Shown in pieces: positions 26,939 through 36,036 of a DNA stretch of 64,000 bases. The stretch's first letter is position 1. Each line of letters begins with the position of its first letter. Location: positions 1 to 64,000 of the forward strand of contig CAZCOS010000002.1 in NCBI GenBank assembly GCA_964500605.1, in the 5' to 3' direction. The notes beneath the pieces were generated by a model, which was given only the letters and a program-made list of their open reading frames with translations, had not been told where the DNA came from and ran no database searches. The stretch is from Sterolibacterium sp964500605. Lineage in GTDB: Bacteria > Pseudomonadota > Gammaproteobacteria > Burkholderiales > Rhodocyclaceae. Made by a program: the position numbers and the translations under genes.

Positions 26939-28432
26939 ATGGAAGAAAAAAAGTCGAAGGTGATGAAGCGAAGCGGCGGAGCCGGGACAGGCGCAAAGCA
27001 AGGAGGGCAGCGGCGGCAAGAAAGGCAAGAGAAGCAAGGTGGGCATCTTGGGGCAGCGTCAAGGCGCGAGAATCAATCTCCCCGTGTTTCTCCGGCTTCC
27101 CATGCTTCCCATGTTTCTCAAGCCCTTCGCCCTTCGTCCCGTCCGGAATCAGACAAGACGGCTTCGGCTGGGCCCCGGATTTCATCGGCCATGATTGCGC
27201 ATGCCAGTGATGCCTTGTCGGATTTGCTGGCTTTCGAGCAGCCTGCCGATGCGGTCTTGTCGGCTTATTTTCGCGAACACCGGCAGTTGGGTGGGCGGGA
27301 CCGCGCCTTCATTGCCCAGACCTGTTATCTGGTGTTGCGTCATAAGCGTCAGCTTGAAAAGCTGGTTCAGCCTGCGAAAGGAACACGTTGGTTGCTGCTG
27401 GCCGCCCTGATGCGCTTCGGTGGATTGGCACAAAAACAGCTGGTCGATGAGGTGACGAGCACAGAGCGGGATTGGCTGCAAACCTTCAAATCTAAACCGG
27501 AACCGGAATGGAACTTGGCCGAACGGCTGGATTTGCCGGACTGGCTCGTCGCTCGTCTGCTGGCCCGAATGCCGGAGGCGGCCTTGATTGCATTGGCGCA
27601 TGGACTTAATAGCCAGGCTCCACTGGATTTGCGGGTCAATACCTTGAAAATGCCGCGTGAGACGGTGCTGGCTCGTTTTCAAGCCGAGGGTCTGTCGGCT
27701 GAACTCTGCCCTTATGCTCCAACGGGAATCCGCTTGAAAGGCAAGCCCGCCTTGCAGAAGCATCCCCTGTTTCTGGAGGGTTGTGTCGAGGTTCAGGATG
27801 AGGGCAGCCAATTACTGGGGATGTTGCTGGCCCCTCGGCGCGGAGAGATGGTTGCCGATTTTTGTGCGGGTGCAGGAGGTAAAACCTTGCAGTTGGGCGC
27901 GATGATGCGCTCAACAGGTCGTCTTTACGCTTTTGATATTTCCGCAAAGCGGCTGGCCCGGCTCAAGCCGCGTCTGGCTCGAAGCGGCTTGTCCAATGTG
28001 CATCCGGTCTGTATCGAAAGCGAAGCGGATCCGCGCATCAAGCGGCTGGCAGGCAAGATCGATCGGGTGTTGGTCGACGCGCCGTGTAGCGGCTTGGGGA
28101 CGTTGCGGCGCAATCCAGACATCAAGTGGCGGCAGACGGAGCAGGCCGTTGAGGAGCTGGTGCTCAAACAGGGCAGCATTCTCGCCAGCGCGGCGCGTCT
28201 GCTCAAACCGGGTGGGCGGCTGGTGTATGCAACTTGCAGTATTCTCGATGAGGAAAACGCACAAATTATCGAGGCTTTTCTGGCGACGCATCCTCAATTC
28301 CGGCGGCTGAATGCGTGCGAGGTTTTCGCCCAGCAAGGGGTCGCGCTGGACTGCGGCGAAGAAATGCAGCTTTTGCCGCAGGTGCATGGTACGGACGGGT
28401 TTTATGCTGCAGTTCTGGAGCGTTCCGAGTGA
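26939..28432 (+). CDS. rsmB: 16S rRNA (cytosine-C5) methyltransferase RsmB-like
   Basis: SAM-dependent RNA methyltransferase of the NOL1/NOP2/Sun family. After an unusually long basic, Gln/Arg/Ser-rich tail (about residues 1-85 from ATG 26939) come the NusB-like domain (about 90-210) and the catalytic domain with FCAGAGGKTLQLGA (SAM), VDAPCSGLGTLRRNPD (motif IV cysteine) and YATCSILDEEN (motif VI cysteine). Both catalytic cysteines are present. E. coli RsmB is 429 residues, so the extra length is the tail, and the true start could be as late as MIAHASDAL at 27191. The frame also extends upstream to 26849 inside the DUF3108 gene. Confidence 0.9.
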   Translation: MEEKKSKVMKRSGGAGTGAKQGGQRRQERQEKQGGHLGAASRRENQSPRVSPASHASHVSQALRPSSRPESDKTASAGPRISSAMIAHASDALSDLLAFEQPADAVLSAYFREHRQLGGRDRAFIAQTCYLVLRHKRQLEKLVQPAKGTRWLLLAALMRFGGLAQKQLVDEVTSTERDWLQTFKSKPEPEWNLAERLDLPDWLVARLLARMPEAALIALAHGLNSQAPLDLRVNTLKMPRETVLARFQAEGLSAELCPYAPTGIRLKGKPALQKHPLFLEGCVEVQDEGSQLLGMLLAPRRGEMVADFCAGAGGKTLQLGAMMRSTGRLYAFDISAKRLARLKPRLARSGLSNVHPVCIESEADPRIKRLAGKIDRVLVDAPCSGLGTLRRNPDIKWRQTEQAVEELVLKQGSILASAARLLKPGGRLVYATCSILDEENAQIIEAFLATHPQFRRLNACEVFAQQGVALDCGEEMQLLPQVHGTDGFYAAVLERSE

Positions 28433-29052
28433 AGGGGGTGCGAGGGATCCGCTTGCTCGCCAGTCTTGCTCTGGCACTCTTGATTTCCTGCACGCCGCTT
28501 GCGCAGACGAGCTACCCGGCATCCGGAAGCATCGATGTGGCTTTCACGCCTTGGGATGACGCAGAAGGTGCCTTGCTCAAGGTACTGAAAGAGGCCAAGC
28601 ACGAAATCTATGTGCAAGCCTATCTCTTTACGAGCCGAAATCTGGCCCGAGGGCTGATTGAAGCGGCGAATCGGGGTGTCAAGGTGGAAATTCTGGCGGA
28701 TCAGGAGATGCTTCTGAGGGGGGAGAACAGCCAGATTCCTCAGCTGGCCCGTATGGGCATTCCCGTCTGGCTTGAAACGCGTTACGCGGTAGCGCACAAC
28801 AAGATCATGCTGATCGACCCTCAGGAAACGGGAGGCGTTGTCGTGACCGGTAGCTATAACTTCACCTACTCAGCACAGGCGCGTAACGCTGAAAATCTGC
28901 TGATTCTGCGGAACAATCCGGAACTGATGCAGGCTTACCTAAAAAACTGGCAACGTCATCGCAGCGAAGCACTGCCTTATGTTTCCGAGGCTTCGCAGGA
29001 GAACGCGGCCAGCGAAAAGAAAAAGAACGTCAAAGAACACGATGGGCTGTGA
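28429..29052 (+). CDS. PLD-like lipoprotein with one HKD motif
   Basis: 207 residues from GTG 28429, which overlaps the rsmB stop (GTGA). This start gives a textbook lipoprotein signal, LLASLALALLISC, with cysteine at about residue 20, whereas the longer upstream frame lies within rsmB. The domain is phospholipase D-like with a single HKD motif, HNKIMLID followed by GSYNFTYSA, so it should work as a dimer like the Nuc/single-HKD endonucleases. Nuclease versus lipase activity cannot be decided; lipid anchoring suggests it acts in the periplasm or at the outer membrane. Confidence 0.85.
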   Translation: MKGVRGIRLLASLALALLISCTPLAQTSYPASGSIDVAFTPWDDAEGALLKVLKEAKHEIYVQAYLFTSRNLARGLIEAANRGVKVEILADQEMLLRGENSQIPQLARMGIPVWLETRYAVAHNKIMLIDPQETGGVVVTGSYNFTYSAQARNAENLLILRNNPELMQAYLKNWQRHRSEALPYVSEASQENAASEKKKNVKEHDGL

Positions 29053-29076
29053 GGACGGCCAGGAAGCAGGTTAATC

Positions 29077-30348
29077 ATGAGTCACGAAACACGCAGTCTT
29101 CTCCTTGATTTCTGGCGCGATCTGCAGCAGCCGGATACGCTCTGGCAGGCGGCGGCCTTGGGTGTTTGCCTGCTTCTGGCCTGGGGGATACATCTGCTGG
29201 TGCGTCGTCATAAAAAGCCCACGGGAGAAGGCGTTTGGCAGGTCAGCCAGGGCGGCTTGCAGCGGGTGACTTTTCCGCTTGTGGCCTTTGTGCTGGTTGC
29301 GATTTTCAAGTCCTTGATGGTCAAGGGAATGGCCATGCAGCCCCATTTGCTGTCCATGGCCTTGCCCTTGCTAGGTTCGCTGGCCATCATTCGGACCGTT
29401 TTTTATGTTCTGCGCCATACTTTCCGGCAGGCGGGTTGGCTCGTGACCTTCGAGCGCAGCTTTTCCTTGATGGTCTGGAGCCTGCTGGCCTTGCATATTG
29501 TGGGTTTATTGCCGGATGTCATCGCCTTTCTGGAATCGATCGAGTTTTCGATTGGCAAGCAACGATTGAGCCTCTGGCAGATATTTCAAGGTGCTTTGAC
29601 GGTTCTGGCCGCGTTACTGCTGGCCTTGTGGGCAGGCGGAGCCATTGAACGGCGGCTGATGGCGGCTCGTGAGCTGGATGAAAATCTCAAGGTTGTTTTC
29701 GCAAGGCTGACCCAGGCTTTGCTGGTGGTGCTGGCGGTTCTGATTGGTTTGCCGATGGTGGGGATCGATCTGACAACGCTCTCTGTTTTTGGCGGAGCAT
29801 TGGGCGTGGGCTTGGGGTTTGGGCTTCAGAAAATTGCCAGCAGCTACGTTTCTGGCTTCATCATCCTGCTTGACCGCTCGATTCGTCTGGGAAACGTGAT
29901 CGCAGTAGGAGATGACCGGGGGCAGGTGACCCAGATCACGACACGTTATACCGTCCTGAAGGGCGGGAATGGTGTTGAGGTGATTGTGCCCAATGAAATG
30001 CTCATCGGGCAGGTGGTCCGCAACGAGACCCTGACCGATTCCAGTGTTCGACTGACCCTGCCAGTGCAGGTGGGGTACGACTCGGAGATTGAAACGGTCA
30101 TGCGTCTGATGTGTGAAGCGGCTCGTGCGCATCCCAGAGTACTGGCCGATCCACCTCCGGCCGCCTTTCTCAAGGAGTTTGCCGATTCGGGCATCAACAT
30201 GGAATTGGGGTTCTGGATACGAGACCCGCATGATGGGGTCACCCAACTACGTTCCGACATCAATCTTTCCATTCTCCAGGCTTTCCGGGCGGCCGGGATC
30301 GAGATTCCCTATCCGCAACGCGAAATGCGTCTATTATCCGCGGGCTGA
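29077..30348 (+). CDS. Mechanosensitive channel, MscS family
   Basis: 423-residue inner-membrane channel that releases solutes on hypo-osmotic shock. About five hydrophobic segments precede the pore helix GGALGVGLGFGLQKIASSYV (about 248-267), which is the conserved TM3, followed by the MscS beta domain (DRSIRLGNVIAVGDDRGQV) and a soluble C-terminal domain. It is larger than E. coli MscS (286) because of extra N-terminal helices. It is 24 bases after the PLD gene and ends the purN-rsmB gene string; the che cluster begins 150 bases later. Confidence 0.93.
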   Translation: MSHETRSLLLDFWRDLQQPDTLWQAAALGVCLLLAWGIHLLVRRHKKPTGEGVWQVSQGGLQRVTFPLVAFVLVAIFKSLMVKGMAMQPHLLSMALPLLGSLAIIRTVFYVLRHTFRQAGWLVTFERSFSLMVWSLLALHIVGLLPDVIAFLESIEFSIGKQRLSLWQIFQGALTVLAALLLALWAGGAIERRLMAARELDENLKVVFARLTQALLVVLAVLIGLPMVGIDLTTLSVFGGALGVGLGFGLQKIASSYVSGFIILLDRSIRLGNVIAVGDDRGQVTQITTRYTVLKGGNGVEVIVPNEMLIGQVVRNETLTDSSVRLTLPVQVGYDSEIETVMRLMCEAARAHPRVLADPPPAAFLKEFADSGINMELGFWIRDPHDGVTQLRSDINLSILQAFRAAGIEIPYPQREMRLLSAG

Positions 30349-30500
30349 GTGATGTAGATGATCGGGAACGACGCATTTTGAGTGTTTGCGCGCACACTGA
30401 AACGCCTTGCTCGAAGAAAATGTCGTAATATGAAGAGCCGTGGTTTGAATGGCAGGCTTTGGGCGTCATCCTGCATGAAGATGCCTCGAAGGAGAGGGTA

Positions 30501-31463
30501 ATGTCTGATTTGATGAAAAATGTAGACGAGCGAACCCGATTGGCGGGAACCAACAAGCTCGAGATTTTGCTGTTCACGTTAGGAAAGGATATTCGGACAG
30601 AACGGCGAGAAACCTTCGGAATCAATGTGTTCAAGGTTCGTGAGGTCATGCGTCGTCCTCCCATTACCGCCTCACCGGACATGCCGACGGCCGTCAAGGG
30701 CATGGTCAGCCTGCGAGGTGCGCTGGTTCCTGTGCTCGATCTGGCTGAATATGTCGGCATTCAGGCCGAAGCCCCGCGTGAGGTCATGATCGTGACGGAG
30801 TACAACGGCCACACCCAGGGCTTTCTCGTGGAGGCCGTGGATACCATCCTGCGTCTGGACTGGCAGCAGATGCGGGTTCCTCCCGATATGCTGTCTTCTG
30901 AGCTTGGTGGCATGGTGACTGCAGTCACCGAGTTGCAGGACGGGCGTCTGGTCATGATGGTGGACGTCGAAAGGGTGCTTGCACAAACCACTCAGGTGGA
31001 CGATTCTTACCTCTACAAGGATTTGACCCCCGTTGATGCAGATGTGACGGTATTCTTTGCAGATGATTCTCCGGTGGCGCGTTCTCAAATTCAACGCACT
31101 CTGGATGTGCTCGGAATCAAGCACTCCAGTGCCGTAAATGGCCGGCTTGCCTGGGAAGAATTGCAAAAAATTGCCGATTACGCCAAGACCAGCGGACGCC
31201 AGGTTAAAGACCTTATCCAGGTGATTCTGACCGATGTCGAAATGCCGGAAATGGATGGCTACATCCTGACCAAACATGTCAAGTCCGACCCACGTTTTGC
31301 CGGTATTCCGGTCATCATGCATTCTTCACTGACGGGAATGTCCAATAATCAGTTGGGGCGTTCTGTCGGCGTGGATGAGTATGTTTCCAAATTCGAGCCT
31401 CAACGACTGGCCGAAGCACTCAAACGTTTCACTTTATCGGTGCAACGCAGGATCACTGCCTGA
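30501..31463 (+). CDS. cheV: CheV-type coupling protein (CheW-REC), first copy
   Basis: 320 residues: an N-terminal CheW domain (about 15-165) and a C-terminal receiver (about 185-315). The receiver keeps the acidic pair FADDSP, the phospho-acceptor in LTDVEMPEMDG, and the lysine in EYVSKFEP. CheV links chemoreceptors to CheA and can be phosphorylated to adjust signalling. The ATG at 30501 has an AGGAGAGG ribosome-binding site, so the longer in-frame start at 30459 is rejected. It heads the run cheV-cheV-cheY-cheZ-cheA. Confidence 0.94.
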   Translation: MSDLMKNVDERTRLAGTNKLEILLFTLGKDIRTERRETFGINVFKVREVMRRPPITASPDMPTAVKGMVSLRGALVPVLDLAEYVGIQAEAPREVMIVTEYNGHTQGFLVEAVDTILRLDWQQMRVPPDMLSSELGGMVTAVTELQDGRLVMMVDVERVLAQTTQVDDSYLYKDLTPVDADVTVFFADDSPVARSQIQRTLDVLGIKHSSAVNGRLAWEELQKIADYAKTSGRQVKDLIQVILTDVEMPEMDGYILTKHVKSDPRFAGIPVIMHSSLTGMSNNQLGRSVGVDEYVSKFEPQRLAEALKRFTLSVQRRITA

Positions 31464-31484
31464 TGGATGATGGAGCTTGCCACC

Positions 31485-32450
31485 ATGAATAATCTTGCTG
31501 TCGCACAACCCGAAAAAGGGATGCTGGATATTGTCGATGCCCGAACCCGCTTGTCCAGTTCCAATTGCATGGAAGTGCTCCTGTTTTCCCTGGGAACCAA
31601 GGAAACCTTCGGAATCAATGTGTTTAAGGTCCGGGAAGTCAGCAAGACACCAAAAATCACCAAAACGCCCAATATGCCGATGGGTGTTGAAGGGCTCATC
31701 AGCCTTCGCGGTAATGTGATCCCTGTTCTATCCCTGGCCAGGACGATGGGGCTGGCCGATGCCCCCAGTGGTCTGGGAGGGGCGATGATGGTGACGGAGT
31801 ACAACAAACGCATCCTGGGCTTCCTCGTACAAAGCGTTGACCGGATCACCCGGGTCGAGTGGGAAAAAGTACGGGCTCCGGAAGCCGTCGTCAGTGGTGG
31901 GACGCAGCGTTTCATTACCGCGATTACCGAGCTTTCGGGGGGGCGCATGGTCTCCATTCTGGATGTCGAACAGATCATGTCCTCGGCCTTCGGCGAAGCT
32001 CAGGTTCCCGATGTCGAGCGACTGGACGAAAGCCGGGAGTACAACGTCTTTTTCGTGGATGATTCCGTCGTAGCCCGAAAGAAGATTTCCGAAGTGCTGG
32101 ATAAACTCGGGGCACGCCACAAACAGGCGGTTAACGGGCAAGAGGCCTGGACGCGTCTGCAGGGAATGGCCACCCATGCTGAACAAACCGGCAAGGATTT
32201 GCGTAACGATGTTCAACTCATCCTCGTGGATGCTGAAATGCCGGAAATGGATGGTTACACTTTGACCCGCAACATCAAGGCCGACCGGCGTTTTGACGAA
32301 ATTCCGGTCGTCATGCATTCCTCGCTGTCTTCCGAAGCCAATCGTGCCATGGGCAAGCAGGTCGGCGTCGATTCCTATGTTGCCAAGTTTGATGCAGAGG
32401 TGCTTGCAGATACCCTGCGGCCGCTGCTCATGAAGTACCACAGAAACTGA
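31485..32450 (+). CDS. cheV: CheV-type coupling protein (CheW-REC), second copy
   Basis: 321 residues with the same CheW-receiver layout as its neighbour and clear similarity throughout, so the two arose by duplication. Receiver residues FVDDSV, LVDAEMPEMDG and SYVAKFD are conserved. The start at 31485 (MNNLAVAQ) has GGAG nine bases upstream; an ATG at 31467 is possible. No stand-alone cheW occurs in the window, so the two CheV proteins may be the main couplers for the CheA encoded downstream. Confidence 0.93.
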   Translation: MNNLAVAQPEKGMLDIVDARTRLSSSNCMEVLLFSLGTKETFGINVFKVREVSKTPKITKTPNMPMGVEGLISLRGNVIPVLSLARTMGLADAPSGLGGAMMVTEYNKRILGFLVQSVDRITRVEWEKVRAPEAVVSGGTQRFITAITELSGGRMVSILDVEQIMSSAFGEAQVPDVERLDESREYNVFFVDDSVVARKKISEVLDKLGARHKQAVNGQEAWTRLQGMATHAEQTGKDLRNDVQLILVDAEMPEMDGYTLTRNIKADRRFDEIPVVMHSSLSSEANRAMGKQVGVDSYVAKFDAEVLADTLRPLLMKYHRN

Positions 32451-32463
32451 GTCGGAGAATCAC

Positions 32464-32859
32464 ATGTCTGATCCGAGCAAGATCAAATTCCTCATCGTGG
32501 ATGACTTTTCCACGATGCGTCGCATCGTGCGTAACCTGCTGAAGGAACTGGGCTATACCAGTGCCGATGAAGCCGAAGACGGGGCCGTCGCACTGCAAAA
32601 ACTGCAAGGCGGAGGCTTCGATTTCGTCGTGACGGACTGGAATATGCCCAATATGGATGGCCTTCAATTACTGCAGGCCATTCGTGCTGACGCAAACTTG
32701 AAATCCCTGCCTGTTCTGATGATTACGGCTGAGGCCAAGAAGGAAAACATCATCGCCGCAGCACAGGCGGGGGCCAGTGGCTACATCGTCAAGCCCTTCA
32801 CGGCGGCAACCTTGAATGAAAAATTGATCAAGATTTTCGAAAAACTGGGCCAGGCCTGA
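32464..32859 (+). CDS. cheY: Chemotaxis response regulator CheY
   Basis: Single receiver domain of 131 residues that carries the CheA phosphoryl signal to the flagellar switch (FliM). It has the acidic pair IVDDFSTMRRIVRNLL, phospho-acceptor in VTDWNMPNMDG (about residue 59), the threonine of MITAEA and the lysine of YIVKPFT. It starts 13 bases after cheV and is followed by cheZ, its phosphatase. Confidence 0.96.
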   Translation: MSDPSKIKFLIVDDFSTMRRIVRNLLKELGYTSADEAEDGAVALQKLQGGGFDFVVTDWNMPNMDGLQLLQAIRADANLKSLPVLMITAEAKKENIIAAAQAGASGYIVKPFTAATLNEKLIKIFEKLGQA

Positions 32860-32904
32860 GGCCATGCCGGTTAATGCGGAACGATCAGGAACGGCTAGAA
32901 CATC

Positions 32905-33825
32905 ATGATTCAATCCAATAATCCCGGTTTGTCCAGCGAACCAGCGAAATTCGACGATTCCGGTGACAACGAAGACCTGCAAGCCTTATTTGACAGCATT
33001 GCAGCCAAGGCAGTCACTGCCCCCCCTCCGCAGCCCCCTATGGGGAAGACGGCTGCCGTGGCGGAGGATGTGTCTGGCGATACGCTGGAGCTACAGGCCC
33101 TGTTCGACAGCATCGTCGAACAGAAAACGGATATTCCTTCCCTCTCTCCTGCGACGCCTTCATCCTCGCCCACGCCCGCATCCCATGCGGCGGCGGGTTT
33201 GAATGAAGCGCAGGACGTTGCATCTGCCCAGGTTTTCAACCGGATCGGCACGATGACGCGCGAGTTGCACAATACGCTGCGCGAACTGGGTTATGAACGG
33301 GCTCTGGAAGATGCGGCGAAGGCGATTCCGGATGCGCGGCAGCGATTGGCTTATATCGTCCAGATGACCGAGCAGGCCGCCAGTCGGGTGCTGAATGCAA
33401 CCGAAATCGCCAAACCAATCCAGACCAGCTTGCGCAATCAATCGCAAACTTTGGCGGGACGTTGGGACAAAGTTTTTGCCAATCAGCTTTCTCCTTCGGA
33501 CTTCAAGGAGCTGGCCGCAGAAACCCACCGTTTCTTTCATGCCATGCCTGGCCAGGTGGATGCGACCAATGAGCAATTGACTGAAATCATGATGGCGCAG
33601 GATTTTCAGGACTTGACCGGGCAGGTCATTCGTAAGGTGGTTGATCTGGCGCAAAAGCTGGAACAGCAGCTTTTATCGGTTTTGCTGGAAACTGCCCCGG
33701 CGGAAATGCGTGTCGAAGCACCGGAAGGTTTGCTCAATGGCCCGGTTGTCAATGGCGAGGGTCGGTCGGATATCGTGCACAGTCAGGCCCAGGTGGATGA
33801 TCTACTGGAAAGCCTGGGGTTTTAG
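32905..33825 (+). CDS. cheZ: CheY-P phosphatase CheZ with N-terminal extension
   Basis: Dephosphorylates CheY-P. 306 residues against 214 in E. coli. The core (about 95-275) has the CheZ helical hairpin with LTEIMMAQDFQDLTGQVI, whose glutamine is catalytic in CheZ, and the C-terminus AQVDDLLESLGF is the CheY-binding peptide. The extra N-terminal 90 residues are Pro/Ala-rich and contain two copies of a short motif, EDLQALFDSI (about 18-27) and LELQALFDSI (about 63-72). These resemble the C-terminal peptide in their acidic, leucine-rich pattern. Confidence 0.93.
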   Translation: MIQSNNPGLSSEPAKFDDSGDNEDLQALFDSIAAKAVTAPPPQPPMGKTAAVAEDVSGDTLELQALFDSIVEQKTDIPSLSPATPSSSPTPASHAAAGLNEAQDVASAQVFNRIGTMTRELHNTLRELGYERALEDAAKAIPDARQRLAYIVQMTEQAASRVLNATEIAKPIQTSLRNQSQTLAGRWDKVFANQLSPSDFKELAAETHRFFHAMPGQVDATNEQLTEIMMAQDFQDLTGQVIRKVVDLAQKLEQQLLSVLLETAPAEMRVEAPEGLLNGPVVNGEGRSDIVHSQAQVDDLLESLGF

Positions 33826-33925
33826 CATCTGAAAAAGGGGAAGCCGGAATGCAACCATTGAAACCGGCATCCTGGTCATGGGCGGCGGGCCGGTCGCTGT
33901 CCCGCAATGGCTGGAGTGAGCGAAC

Positions 33926-35872
33926 ATGAGTGACTTTCAAGGAATGGAAGACCTGTTGCAGGACTTCCTGATCGAAGCGAACGACCTACTTTCTTCCGTC
34001 GATAACAAGCTCGTTGATCTGGAAAAAAATCCGCACGATCACGGCTTGCTCAATGACATCTTTCGCGGTTTTCACACCATCAAGGGTGGGGCCGGTTTTC
34101 TGAGTGCTACCGAACTCGTGACCTTGTGCCACCTGACCGAAAACCTTTTCGATCATCTGCGCAATGGCGAATTGGTGGTGACGCGTGAAGTGATGGACGT
34201 CATCATGAGTGCGACGGCGGCGGTGCGCCACATGTTCGGCGCACTGGAACACAGCCAGCAACCAACGCCCGCCCCCGAAGAATTGCTGGCCATGCTCAGG
34301 CGTGCCATTGCGGGCGAGCTCTTGGCGGAAGGAGCCTCTGCTTCTTCAGCATCCAACACGACTGCGCCTGTTGCCGTTGTCGCGTCGGCCGCACCCGCAC
34401 CCTTGGAGGGAGCTTCCGTTCCGGATTGGGGGAATCTGTTGGCCGCTGTTACGGGGGGCTCTCCGGTGACCTCCCCCGAGTCTGCGCTGCCTGCCAGTGC
34501 CCCTTCTCCTTCTTCCACAGCCGCCCCGGTTGTAACAGCGCCGGTTGCCGTGGCTGAACAGATCATTCAGCATGCTACGGGACGACGCTCGACAGACAAA
34601 CCCGGTTTTCAGGCCGGAGGAAATGTGGGGAGGCGGGATGGTGAAAAATCCCGCGATAACACGATTCGTGTCGATACCTCTCGCCTGGATCAGGTGTTGA
34701 ATCTATCGGGTGAAATTGGTTTAACCAAGAATCGACTGAATTCCCTGCGTAGCGACATCCTTGCAGGGCGTTCCGATGCCGATACCATGGCTGCACTTGA
34801 CCAGGCGGTCAGTCAGCTCGATTTACTGGTCAGTGATCTTCAAAGTGCCGTCATGAAGACGCGCATGCAGCCCATTGGCCGCCTGTTCCAGAAATATCCA
34901 CGAATTGCCCGTGATCTGGCGCGCAGTCTCGGCAAGGATGTCGAACTGGTCCTCATTGGCGAAGAAACCGAAATCGACAAGACGATGATCGAGGATCTGT
35001 CCGATCCCATCATCCACCTGATTCGCAATGCAGTCGACCACGGTGTGGAACTTCCCTCCGACCGGGCTTCCTGTGGCAAGCCCGAGCAATCCATGGTGCG
35101 CCTTGAAGCGCGGCAAGAAGGTGATCACATTGTCATCCTCGTTTCGGATGACGGGCGCGGCATGAACCCCGAACGGCTGCGTGCCAAAGCCATTGAAAAA
35201 GGTCTCATCTCAGAAGAAGAGGCCAATTCCATGGACGATCGGCAAAGCTACAACCTGATCTTCCTGCCGGGCTTTTCTACCAACGATGTCGCTTCCGATG
35301 TCTCGGGCCGTGGTGTAGGGATGGATGTCGTCAAAACCAACATCCACAAGCTCAACGGCACAATCGACATCAAGACCGTGCCCGGCGAAGGAACTAGCTT
35401 CATCATTTCCTTGCCGCTCACCTTGGCCATCCTGCCGGTTCTGCTGGTCGAGTTGGGTGAGCAGCCTTTTGCCGTACCGCTCACCATGGTGCGTGAAATT
35501 CTCCCGATCAATCCTGCCCAGGTGCAGGAGGTGGGTGGAGCTGCCGTCATGGTCGTTCGAGGTGAAGTTTTGCCGCTCTTGCCCTTGGCCAGCCTTCTGG
35601 GGTGGCCGCTGGAGCAGACCCCGGAATACGGGGTGCTCATGCAGACGGTTGATAACTCCTTCATTCTCGCTATTGATGGTTTCGCGGGGCGCGAGGATGC
35701 CGTCATTAAATCGCTCGAAGATTTCCGCCCGCACGGGGTGGCTGGGGTGACGACGCTTTCGAATGGGCAGATTGTCCTGATTCTGGACATGAAAGAACTC
35801 TTGAGCTCCTTGGGAGATAGTCGCGGAGTCGCTCGTTCCGTTTTTTTGCCGGAACAAATCGAGGCTGCTTGA
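33926..35872 (+). CDS. cheA: Chemotaxis histidine kinase CheA
   Basis: 648 residues. P1 has the phosphorylated histidine in FHTIKGGAGF (about residue 49). A long Ala/Pro/Ser-rich linker (about 135-235) takes the place of the P2 CheY/CheB-docking domain. P3 dimerisation (about 245-310), P4 kinase with LIRNAVDHGVE (N box), VSDDGRGMN (G1) and GRGVGMDVVKTN (G2), and a P5 CheW-like domain follow. All catalytic motifs are intact. It ends the che part of the cluster; the flagellar export genes follow after 180 bases that contain strong inverted repeats. Confidence 0.95.
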   Translation: MSDFQGMEDLLQDFLIEANDLLSSVDNKLVDLEKNPHDHGLLNDIFRGFHTIKGGAGFLSATELVTLCHLTENLFDHLRNGELVVTREVMDVIMSATAAVRHMFGALEHSQQPTPAPEELLAMLRRAIAGELLAEGASASSASNTTAPVAVVASAAPAPLEGASVPDWGNLLAAVTGGSPVTSPESALPASAPSPSSTAAPVVTAPVAVAEQIIQHATGRRSTDKPGFQAGGNVGRRDGEKSRDNTIRVDTSRLDQVLNLSGEIGLTKNRLNSLRSDILAGRSDADTMAALDQAVSQLDLLVSDLQSAVMKTRMQPIGRLFQKYPRIARDLARSLGKDVELVLIGEETEIDKTMIEDLSDPIIHLIRNAVDHGVELPSDRASCGKPEQSMVRLEARQEGDHIVILVSDDGRGMNPERLRAKAIEKGLISEEEANSMDDRQSYNLIFLPGFSTNDVASDVSGRGVGMDVVKTNIHKLNGTIDIKTVPGEGTSFIISLPLTLAILPVLLVELGEQPFAVPLTMVREILPINPAQVQEVGGAAVMVVRGEVLPLLPLASLLGWPLEQTPEYGVLMQTVDNSFILAIDGFAGREDAVIKSLEDFRPHGVAGVTTLSNGQIVLILDMKELLSSLGDSRGVARSVFLPEQIEAA

Positions 35873-35974
35873 GGGAAAACAGGCCGATTCTGAAATACCC
35901 ACTTTGATACGGCCAGAGATAAATGTATTTATTATCAGTTGGTTAAAAAAGTAATCTGAACCGTTTCCCGAATT

Positions 35975-35991
35975 AACGGGTTAAACCCGTT
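35975..35991. promoter_or_regulatory. Perfect palindrome in the cheA-flhB gap
   Basis: AACGGGTT, one central A, AACCCGTT: a perfect 17-base inverted repeat, 62 bases before flhB and not followed by a T run, so more like an operator than a terminator. No regulator is known to me for this site. Confidence 0.5.
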
Positions 35992-36017
35992 CTATTCTCG
36001 TGATCTTCCTTGCCGGC

Positions 36018-36036
36018 GGCGGCAATAATTGCCGCC
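36018..36036 (+). promoter_or_regulatory. Strong hairpin before the flhB ribosome-binding site
   Basis: GGCGGCAA, loop TAA, TTGCCGCC: an eight-pair stem ending 16 bases before the flhB ATG and two bases before its GAGG ribosome-binding site. It could affect flhB translation or mRNA stability. Confidence 0.5.

Noticed and set aside
30450..30464. Possible sigma-54 promoter (TGGCA ... GGGC) before the first cheV
   Set aside because: The GG and GC are spaced correctly, but the -12 element lacks the TTGC core, and no activator site is seen; too weak to list.
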